Shown: piece by piece, positions 8,749-15,365 of the stretch
Numbering within the stretch: the first letter of the stretch is position 1
Layout: each line of letters begins with the position of its first letter
Assembly (NCBI RefSeq): GCF_009741925.1
Contig: NZ_WPCC01000015.1
Location: 1-64,000, forward strand
Reading direction: 5' to 3'
DNA: 64,000 bases
Source of the DNA: Natronomonas sp. CBA1123
Lineage (GTDB): Archaea; Halobacteriota; Halobacteria; Halobacteriales; Haloarculaceae
Position numbers and translations under genes: made by a program
The notes under the pieces: model-generated
Database searches by the model: none
What the model was told of the DNA's origin: nothing
The model's input: only the letters and a program-made list of their open reading frames with translations

Positions 8749-9339
8749 CTACCCCAGCGTCTCGATTTCGTACTCGCCGGTCCCAAGCCGGCGTTGTCTC
8801 GATTGGTAGGTGTGAGTCGCTGCAGTGACGGTGAAGACGGTTGCAACACCCAAAGCGAGCCACCACGCCGAGAGGAGCCCGAACGGGTAGATACCAGTCC
8901 ACGCAACGGTGATGAGCGAGATTGCGACAGCCGACTGACCGAGATACAGCTCGCTCCACGGAATGTCGTTTCCGGGGACGTACTCAAGATACAGTTGCAC
9001 CTCGCGGGCACAGTCGGTCAACTCTACTTCCCCGCGCACGTGTTCATACTTAATGATGCCTGCCTTCTCCATCTTCGGGAGGTGTGTCTGTCGAATCGCG
9101 GCGTAGACGCTCTTGCGTTTGTCGCCATCCAGTTTATCGATAGGCGTGTCCGTCTCCCACGCGGCGACGTAATCGACGAGTTCTCCAAGGTCAACGCGCC
9201 GGTCGTCATGCTTTTTCAGGTAATGAACGATACACCGTCGTCGGTCGTTGCTGAGGATCTCGAAGATGTCGTCGCACGCCAACTCGCGACCCCCACTGGC
9301 TGTACCGATGTGCCCCACTCTTGGTAGTTTGTCGTACAT
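8749..9339 (-). CDS. DUF7344 winged-helix protein with membrane anchor, paralog 2
   Basis: Second DUF7344 protein, 196 residues. Winged helix: DDIFEILSNDRRRCIVHYLK, ELVDYVAAWETD, RKSVYAAIRQTHLPKMEKAG. Two membrane segments follow PWSELYLGQSAV (VAISLITVAWTGIYPFGLLS and WWLALGVATVFTVTAATHTY). It is closest in sequence to paralog 1. I start at the ATG at 9339, which follows a G-rich Shine-Dalgarno-like stretch; an in-frame GTG at 9375 is an alternative. No secreted protein is directly downstream. Instead it converges on the rhomboid gene, 12 bases apart. The role as a membrane-bound transcription regulator is inferred from architecture. Confidence 0.74.
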   Translation of the reverse strand: MYDKLPRVGHIGTASGGRELACDDIFEILSNDRRRCIVHYLKKHDDRRVDLGELVDYVAAWETDTPIDKLDGDKRKSVYAAIRQTHLPKMEKAGIIKYEHVRGEVELTDCAREVQLYLEYVPGNDIPWSELYLGQSAVAISLITVAWTGIYPFGLLSAWWLALGVATVFTVTAATHTYQSRQRRLGTGEYEIETLG

Positions 9340-9618
9340 CGTTCCCCTCCCCACAACCGTGTGGATGTGTAACACGGGGGTATTCGAACAAGTAGGTTTT
9401 GATAGTTCTAGAGACAGGTGATAAAATACCAGAGATGTCCGGTGTTTCCTCCCTATACTATTAGATGTTCTTGATGTTAGTAATCGCCGATTACCAACAC
9501 GGAGCGAGAAACTGAGATGGTGAATCGCCTTTGTTTATAAACCACACGGCGTGTCGCCGGTCGCCCGCGGACCACCCCTACTTGCCACGCGTTTCGAGTT
9601 CGTCGCCCTCGGCGTCGG

Positions 9619-10632
9619 TTAGCTACCCACTTTCTCTCCGTCGTCGAAGCTCGACCCACCGAAATCGAACTTCACGCCGACGATGCCGTCGGGGCATGGC
9701 GATTGAGGAGTTTGTTCGGGCTGTGAGTCCGTCCCGAAGGCGTCGACGATTCCACTGAGAGAATCACCAACCGGGTGGTTTTGGATTCCCGGCCCTGATG
9801 CACTGCTGTCTCCAGTACTCGACCCGGCTTTCGTGACGACCACCTCGACCGACCCGCTGCTCTCCCAGTGCACTGCGGTGGGTTCGCTGCCGTTCCATTT
9901 CGCAACGGAGACGTTTAGGTCCGCATCGAGCGACACGCCACAGAGTGCGAGGAAACTGATTCCTTTCTCTGGGTCGTCGGTCGCGTGCTTGCAGTCCTCC
10001 GGGACGCTTCGGTTGAGCGTCGCAGTAATCGGCTTCGTCACGTTAATCGTAATCGGGTCACCGGCTTCGAACGATCCCTCGAAGGTGGCGTCGTCCGTCC
10101 TACCCGGTGAAGTCGGGCCGACATCCTTCGTGGTGCCATCGACCGTGACCGTCCCCTCCAGTGGCCGAGCGAATCGGTTGGTGACCGTCACCGTGAGCTC
10201 GGCGCGCGTCGACACGCTCGGAGAACTGTCGACTGTAATTCCTTTTGAGCCGATATCGACACCGACGAGATCGTTGTCGCTTTCAGCTGACTCGTTCGCA
10301 AAGACATTGGCGTCGACGAGGTCGTTGTCGCTGCCGGCCGAACTCTCCGAGAAGATGTCCGCATCCACGCCGTCGTCGTCGTTCCCTGCGGATTCGTTGC
10401 CTCCCAGGTCGGCGTCGACGAGGTGATTATCCGGTCCTCTATCGTGTGGACCGTGCCGCACTGTCTTCTCCTCACAGGACACCTCAAAGCCGACGAGCGC
10501 AGACTCGTCGTCGGCAACCGATAGTGCAGTCGTCCGGTCGGCGTTGGCGGCCGTGAAACTCCCGGTTCCGGACGCGAGCAACACGACCGACGTGGCGACC
10601 GCGAGGACGCCGAGGACTTTGAGAGTGTTCAT
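9619..10632 (-). CDS. Secreted surface protein with acidic tandem repeats (DUF1102-like N-terminus)
   Basis: Exported protein of 337 residues. It begins MNTLKVLGVLAVATSVVLLA, then SGTGSFTAANADRTTALSVA, the signal and mature start typical of the family in this cluster. Residues 68-130 hold about four degenerate 16-18 residue Asp/Asn-rich repeats of the form DNDLVDANVFANESAES. The rest is beta-like with several NxS/T sites (NVTK, NRSV, NVSV) and six Cys. It has no C-terminal anchor. The start is one base from the stop of the DUF7344 gene at 10634, the same regulator-then-surface-protein order as 5492/4938. The acidic repeats suggest metal binding or a salt-adapted stalk, but this is a guess. 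Confidence 0.6.
   Translation of the reverse strand: MNTLKVLGVLAVATSVVLLASGTGSFTAANADRTTALSVADDESALVGFEVSCEEKTVRHGPHDRGPDNHLVDADLGGNESAGNDDDGVDADIFSESSAGSDNDLVDANVFANESAESDNDLVGVDIGSKGITVDSSPSVSTRAELTVTVTNRFARPLEGTVTVDGTTKDVGPTSPGRTDDATFEGSFEAGDPITINVTKPITATLNRSVPEDCKHATDDPEKGISFLALCGVSLDADLNVSVAKWNGSEPTAVHWESSGSVEVVVTKAGSSTGDSSASGPGIQNHPVGDSLSGIVDAFGTDSQPEQTPQSPCPDGIVGVKFDFGGSSFDDGEKVGS
10243..10431 (-). repeat. Tandem 48-54 bp coding repeats
   Basis: Within the secreted protein gene, four units of 16-18 codons follow one another, each with an Asn/Asp-Leu-Val-Asp-Ala core followed by NESA or ESSA. The second unit (DGVDADIFSESSAGS) and third (DLVDANVFANESAES) are closest. The units are degenerate, so this is an old expansion rather than a recent slippage array. 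Confidence 0.6.
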
Positions 10633-10633
10633 A

Positions 10634-11230
10634 TTAGCTTCTCAATTCCGGTGGATTCGGTGATTTGCCGAGTTTCATGCGCCGAGTGATGTAGGCGTGT
10701 GCGAGCGCCGAGACGGCGAAAGCGGTGACACAAAACACCGCCCAGCCGATATCCGGAAACAGTCCGAACGGGACGATATCCAGCGCCGCCGCCGACAGCA
10801 ACGCGGCGGCGACAGCGGAGAGACCGAGGTAGTAGTCACTCCACGGGAAGTTCCACCCGGAGATGACCTCGGTGTATATGTCGATATCCGAGAGCGCTTC
10901 GGCCGGCTTGACGACGCCGTCCCGTCGCTCGAACTCCACGATTCCCACCCGGTCCATCTTCGGCAGATGCTCCTGTTGGAGCGCGGTGTAGGTCCGCTTT
11001 CGCTGGGCGGACGTTACGTTCCGAACTGTAGTGTCACACTCCCAGGCGGCGAGCTGTTCGGCGAGCGTCCCCAGTTCGACGGGTTCCTCGTGAAACTGGA
11101 GGTAGTGAACCGCGTATCTGCGCCGCGAGTTCGACAGAATTTCGTAGATCTCGTCGCGTGTCGGTTCCCCTGACTCGACAGTGGGGCCGCCCGAGTCGTC
11201 CCCGTGCCCCCGTGATGTTGTGGCTGACAT
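10634..11230 (-). CDS. DUF7344 winged-helix protein with membrane anchor, paralog 3
   Basis: Third DUF7344 protein, 198 residues from the ATG at 11230 (MSATTSRGHGDD). Winged helix: DEIYEILSNSRRRYAVHYLQ, LAEQLAAWECD, RKRTYTALQQEHLPKMDRVG. Two membrane segments follow FPWSDYYLGLSAVAAALLSA and GWAVFCVTAFAVSALAHAYI. Its wing region (VEFERRDGVVKPAEALSD) differs most from the other two paralogs. It is first in a two-gene unit with the repeat-containing secreted protein (one base between stop and start). It is divergent from the DUF1102 gene at 11512, with a perfect inverted repeat in the shared promoter region that could be its binding site. Confidence 0.75.
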   Translation of the reverse strand: MSATTSRGHGDDSGGPTVESGEPTRDEIYEILSNSRRRYAVHYLQFHEEPVELGTLAEQLAAWECDTTVRNVTSAQRKRTYTALQQEHLPKMDRVGIVEFERRDGVVKPAEALSDIDIYTEVISGWNFPWSDYYLGLSAVAAALLSAAALDIVPFGLFPDIGWAVFCVTAFAVSALAHAYITRRMKLGKSPNPPELRS

Positions 11231-11408
11231 AGATCCCCTATTGCCCACCACGTGAGACAATACCACGGAATAAAGTATTGAGGTCCCTGTGTTTCGATAA
11301 TCGACTGTTGTGCCGGCGGAAATCACCGTCAGACGCGTGGCTGACTGTTCGGTCAACGGTCTCACACTCGAACCGGAGTAACATCTCGTTTGTAACCTTC
11401 AGAACGAC

Positions 11409-11425
11409 TCTGAACGGCGTTCAGA
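11409..11425. promoter_or_regulatory. 17-bp inverted repeat in a divergent promoter region
   Basis: TCTGAACGGCGTTCAGA has perfect eight-base arms around one central G. It lies between the divergent DUF7344 gene (start 11230) and DUF1102 gene (start 11512), about 90 bases before the latter. The size and symmetry suit a dimeric winged-helix or other regulator. No second copy was noticed elsewhere in the cluster. Confidence 0.45.
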
Positions 11426-11462
11426 CGACTCAATACAATGCCCCTACATCTCCTTGGGCCGT

Positions 11463-11503
11463 GTAAGCGCACCTCATGTGGGGGGGCGTGACAACCAAGG
11501 TGA
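11463..11503 (+). promoter_or_regulatory. Conserved 5' leader of DUF1102 gene, copy 2
   Basis: Blocks GTAAGCGC (11463-11470, preceded by TCCTTGGG), a G7 version of the TGTGGGGGCGTG block (11477-11490) and AACCAAGGTGA (11493-11503) match the leader of the paralog at 6147 in sequence and order but are packed more tightly. The last block ends eight bases before the ATG at 11512 and includes a Shine-Dalgarno-like AAGGTGA. Confidence 0.5.
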
Positions 11504-11511
11504 GACCAACT

Positions 11512-12307
11512 ATGGTGAAACGACGCAAGATGTTGATCGGAATGGGATCGCTCGCCGCTGGCTCGGCGGCAGCAGTAGGAAGTGGTGCGTTTACGTCGGC
11601 GCTGATAACGCGTGACGCGGACGTTACTGTGGCTAACGACAAGAGCGCATACATCCAACTGGAAAAGGGGGGGTGCTCGAGGCGTTGGTGATAAAGTCGG
11701 TCACGAGAATGGTGAACTCTACATTGACCTCGGAAGGAATGCCAGTGGTTCGGGTGTCAACGACGATGCTCGATACCAGCTTGGCGCAATGAACGATAGT
11801 GCGACGGGTGATGGCATTAGCTTCGAGAGTCTCTACGACAGTGACTCAGCCCCGGCGGCAGCCGGATCGGGGGCTCCATGGGTTCCTGGCAACAACGGAG
11901 GTACGGACCAGTCAGCCTTCGTCGTTAGAAACCGAAGCGGTCAGGTTCTCGACATTCGAATCGGTCTGAACACCTCTACCGCGAACACGAATGCAACAGT
12001 GTACCTGCAAGGCGCAGCCACGAAAATTGACGGTGCTTCACAGGGAGACCCAAGCACGGTTGACGGCGCGGAAGCCGTTCGTACGAGCGTACTTGATTTG
12101 GACGACCCTACTCAAGGGCAAAATAATGCAGTGGAAGCGCTAAGCTTCAACAACGACAACGACCCGGATGAAGCAATTCCGCCGGGGGAATCGGTGTACG
12201 TGTCGCTTCAGGTCGATACGAGAAGTGGAGAGACGAGTGATGGAACTAGTCTAAGTGAAGAATTAGTCGTCGGTGCGAATGAGGCTGCCGAACCCGGCAT
12301 CGAATAA
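11512..12307 (+). pseudogene. Secreted DUF1102-type surface protein, frameshifted at a G7 tract
   Basis: The first frame encodes MVKRRKMLIGMGSLAAGSAA, then AVGSGAFTSALITRDADVTV and ANDKSAYIQLEKGG, a textbook start for this family. It then runs into a stop at 11691. The second frame carries the remainder (ENGELYIDLGRNASGSGVND through SVYVSLQVDTRSGETSD) to 12307. The frames join at seven Gs (11667-11673). Six Gs would give a single 264-residue protein reading EKGGARGVGDKVGHENG across the junction. The C-terminal half keeps the beta-rich pattern and has no anchor. It may be a base-calling error, a dead copy or a slippage-controlled gene. The signal peptidase gene follows 102 bases downstream. 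Confidence 0.75.
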
Positions 12308-12409
12308 ATCGAACGCACGGGAATCCGTCTGCTGACGACTTTTTTCGAACGACTACCCCACCAGTCCCGGTGAAACGCTTTTCCCAATCGCCGCCGAGAG
12401 AAACAGTAC

Positions 12410-13540
12410 GTGTCGCTTCGAGGCTACGCCACCCGGGGGGTGGAACTACTGTTAGTGTTGGCGTTGGTCGCGCTCATCGCGGGGGCCGCGCTCGGCCAGC
12501 CCGTGCTGTTGGGGTTCGTCGAGACGGGAAGCATGGAGCCGACGCTGGAACCCGGCGACGGCTTCGTCGCGATTCCCTCACCCGTCGCCGGCGACATTGA
12601 GGAGGGCGACGTTATCGTCTTCGAAGCTCAGAACCTCCAAGGTGGCGGGCTGACGACCCACCGGGTCGTCGGCGAGACCGAATCGGGGTACATCACCCGC
12701 GGTGACGCAAATCCCTTCACCGACCAGGACGGCCAAGAGCCGCCGGTCACGGAGGGCCAAATCGTCGCGACAGCGTGGCAAGTGAACGGCGAGGTCGTCG
12801 TCATTCCGGGATTGGGTCTCCTGACCGAGGCAGCCCGCGGGATGCTCGATTCCGTCCAGCGAACGCTGGCACAGACGTTCGGGACGCGGGCGTTCCTCGG
12901 CACGCAGGGGCTGGCGCTCCTCATCGCCGGCGGTGGGTTGGCAGTGCTTCTCTTCGGGTTCCTCTTCGACGACGAGCGACGACAGCGCGTCGTCAAGCGA
13001 ACCCGGCGCCGGAAGGGCATCTACGACCCCCGCAGACTCGTGCTCGCGATGGCGCTGTTCGTCGCCTTGGTCAGCGGCGGGACGATGGTCGCGATGTCGA
13101 ACACCCAGGAGTACGGCATGGTGAGCGCGTCGTTCGACTCGGAGAACCCGACGACGGTGCCGACGAACGAGACCTCGAACCTGACGTACCCGGCGCTCAA
13201 CGGCGGCCAGCTACCCGTCTATGCCTTCTATGCACCCGCGAGCAGCAACGTCGACGTAGAGCCGACGTCGATACGGATGGACCGCGGCGAGTCGCGAAAC
13301 GTCACGGTCACCTTACAGGCGCCGCCGGAGACCGGCTACTACCCCCAATACGTCGCCGAACACCGATACTTCGCCGTGTTGCCCTTCGGCGTCGTCGCGG
13401 GGCTGTACGCGGTCCATCCGTGGCTGCCGACGCTCGTCACGAGCCTGCTGATGGGTGGGGCGTTTCTGCTCGTCGGGTTCCTCCTACTCGGTGCCTCGCC
13501 GGTTCGGACCCGCTCGCGCTCTCGAAGCTCGTGGTTCTGA
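12410..13540 (+). CDS. SipW-like type I signal peptidase with an extra exported domain
   Basis: Membrane signal peptidase of the archaeal/ER (S26B) type, 376 residues. After an N-terminal helix (residues about 11-35) come Ser41 in ETGSMEPTLEPGD and His84 in LTTHRVVGE, which replaces the bacterial lysine. RGDANPFTDQD supplies the Asp. The peptidase part ends near residue 150. A second membrane helix follows, then a basic cytoplasmic RRQRVVKRTRRRKG, another helix, an outside beta-like domain with NxS/T sites (TNETSNLT, SRNVTVTL) and C-terminal helices. Ordinary SipW enzymes are about 190 residues, so the C-terminal half is an addition. The start is GTG. It probably processes the five SipW-class proteins nearby. 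Confidence 0.85.
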   Translation: MSLRGYATRGVELLLVLALVALIAGAALGQPVLLGFVETGSMEPTLEPGDGFVAIPSPVAGDIEEGDVIVFEAQNLQGGGLTTHRVVGETESGYITRGDANPFTDQDGQEPPVTEGQIVATAWQVNGEVVVIPGLGLLTEAARGMLDSVQRTLAQTFGTRAFLGTQGLALLIAGGGLAVLLFGFLFDDERRQRVVKRTRRRKGIYDPRRLVLAMALFVALVSGGTMVAMSNTQEYGMVSASFDSENPTTVPTNETSNLTYPALNGGQLPVYAFYAPASSNVDVEPTSIRMDRGESRNVTVTLQAPPETGYYPQYVAEHRYFAVLPFGVVAGLYAVHPWLPTLVTSLLMGGAFLLVGFLLLGASPVRTRSRSRSSWF

Positions 13541-13587
13541 CGGGCGTGGCAACCCTTTTATTGTGGCCTCGCGTTTGCCGGGACGAA

Positions 13588-14667
13588 ATGTGGGGGAAAC
13601 GGGCGAAGGTGGTGGTCGCCGACTACGCGGTGGTTATCGCGGCGGCGCTCGTCGTCGTGTTACTCGTCGGCGGGGCACTGACCTACACGACCAACGTCGA
13701 ACCGGGGACGGAGACCGAACAGCGGACCGTAAGCGAGTGGCGCTCCGTCGGCGGCTACACCCACTCTTCGACGATTCAGACCGAAAACAGGGTGTTCGAC
13801 GTCGGCGAGACGTTGGAGGACCGCTCGCTGTACTACACGCAACTCGGGCCGGAACTCGACGGGCAGTTCAGATACGGCTTCGAGGCACCGAGTGGGGAAC
13901 TGACCGTCGAGAGTACCACGACGCTCGTCATCCGGTCGGTGTCCGAGGGTGAGGAGGGCGACACCGAGGAACTGTGGCGCATCGAGGAACCGCTCGGAAC
14001 GACCTCCGAAACGGTCGCACCCGGAGAGCTGGCGACGACGACGTTCACCATCAACGTGACCGAAGTGCTCGCCGAAATCGAAGGCGTTCGTGAAGACCTC
14101 GGCGCCTCGCCCGGCGAGACCTCGGTCAGCGTCGTCTCGGCTGTCGAAGCCACCGGCAGCGCCGCGGGCGGCGACGCAACCGACGAAGCCACCTACACGC
14201 TCACGCTCGACCCCGGTTCGGATACCTACAGCGTGAGCGGACCCTCCGGGGAGACCGAATCTCATCCACGTACCGAGACAGTGACGGTCGAACGGAGCTA
14301 CGGCCCGGTCCGGAGCGCGCTCGGGCCGCTGCTCGTCGTCCTCTCGCTCGTGGGACTCGCCGGTATCGCGGCCGGCCGATATCGCGGGGCGTTCGAGGTG
14401 ACCGACGCCGAACGCCGAACCCTGTCGTTTGCCGCCCAGCGCGAGGAGTTCGACCAGTGGATCTCCCGGGGTTCGGTGTCGACCGCTGCCGACGACAAAC
14501 CGCGCGTCCGCATCGACGCCCTCGAGGACCTCGTCGACATCGCCATCGATACCGACGCACGCGTCATCGAGGACGTGGGCAAACACCGGTACTACGTTCT
14601 CGGGGAGTCGCTGTGTTACGAGTTCGAACCGCCGACAGAGGTCGACCTCCGCAGTCTGTCGAAGTGA
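13588..14667 (+). CDS. DUF5305-family membrane protein
   Basis: Protein of 359 residues matching the haloarchaeal DUF5305 family in layout. It has an N-terminal helix (VVIAAALVVVLLVGGALTYT), a large outside beta domain beginning VEPGTETEQRTVSEW with TYTLTLDPGSDTYSVSG near its end, and a second helix (ALGPLLVVLSLVGLAGIAAG). An inside C-terminal domain of about 95 residues follows (WISRGSVSTAADD, IDALEDLVDIAIDTDARVIE, HRYYVLGESLCYEF). The start ATG at 13588 gives the helix right after MWGKRAKVVVADYA. It follows the signal peptidase by 47 bases, and the pair is likely co-transcribed. Function is unknown; assembly or anchoring of the secreted proteins is my inference. Confidence 0.75.
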   Translation: MWGKRAKVVVADYAVVIAAALVVVLLVGGALTYTTNVEPGTETEQRTVSEWRSVGGYTHSSTIQTENRVFDVGETLEDRSLYYTQLGPELDGQFRYGFEAPSGELTVESTTTLVIRSVSEGEEGDTEELWRIEEPLGTTSETVAPGELATTTFTINVTEVLAEIEGVREDLGASPGETSVSVVSAVEATGSAAGGDATDEATYTLTLDPGSDTYSVSGPSGETESHPRTETVTVERSYGPVRSALGPLLVVLSLVGLAGIAAGRYRGAFEVTDAERRTLSFAAQREEFDQWISRGSVSTAADDKPRVRIDALEDLVDIAIDTDARVIEDVGKHRYYVLGESLCYEFEPPTEVDLRSLSK

Positions 14668-14668
14668 G

Positions 14669-15247
14669 TCAGCTAGTGTCGTACTTGTAGGTCGCTTCGT
14701 CGGGGTCGATCCCGAAGTCCTCGGCGGATTCCTCGGGTTCGGGCTCGGGTTGGGCCTCGGCTGCGACCTTGAACCGCTCGCGGAGGCGCTCGGGCATTCG
14801 GAACCGCTCGGTGTCGATGCGCATGGGGACGGCTTCGGGGTCCAGCGACTCCCGCTTGGATTCGAGTCGCTCCTGCAACACTTCCGGAAGGTCCTCCGAG
14901 GCGACGCCTTCGAAGCCGAACTGGGTGAGGTAGTCGTGGGAACTCGTCAGCGAGTAGACGTGGTCGAACCCTTCGGCTTCGGCGCTGTCGACGAGGCGTT
15001 CGACGACGTGGGCGCCGACGCCCTGTCGTTCCCAGCCGTCGAGGACGCCGATGGAGGTGAGTTCACACACCTCGCCGTCGTCGCCGCTGTGGACTCGAAT
15101 CCGGCCGAACCCCGCTCGGGTGTTCGACTCCTCGTCGACGGCGATGACGTAGTCCCGCGACCGGAAGGCGGTTTCGTCCAGGCCCATCGCCTCGATGTGG
15201 TCTAACAGCCAGGCCTCATCGCGGTTTCGTGCGTCCCGGACGTACAT
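14669..15247 (-). CDS. GNAT-family N-acetyltransferase
   Basis: Predicted acetyl-CoA-dependent N-acetyltransferase, 192 residues. The acetyl-CoA site is visible as CELTSIGVLDGWERQGVGAH (the V-x-x-x-x-R/Q-x-x-G-x-G/A pattern), preceded by a beta strand TRAGFGRIRVHSGDDGE. The GNAT core spans residues about 1-120. A Glu/Pro-rich tail (about 125-192) is extra and ends ATYKYDTS. The start at 15247 (MYVRDARNRDEAWLLDHIEA) is preferred over an in-frame codon nine residues upstream. It converges on the DUF5305 gene with one base between stops. The substrate is unknown. Confidence 0.85.
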   Translation of the reverse strand: MYVRDARNRDEAWLLDHIEAMGLDETAFRSRDYVIAVDEESNTRAGFGRIRVHSGDDGEVCELTSIGVLDGWERQGVGAHVVERLVDSAEAEGFDHVYSLTSSHDYLTQFGFEGVASEDLPEVLQERLESKRESLDPEAVPMRIDTERFRMPERLRERFKVAAEAQPEPEPEESAEDFGIDPDEATYKYDTS

Positions 15248-15365
15248 AGCGTTGCGTTGGAGCGGCCGACGCAAAACCGTTCCCCCTCCTCGGACAACAT
15301 GAAATTCATTTTTTGTTTTTTCAAGGAAGAAAACTACTTGACGGCGGGTGCGAACACATCACAGT

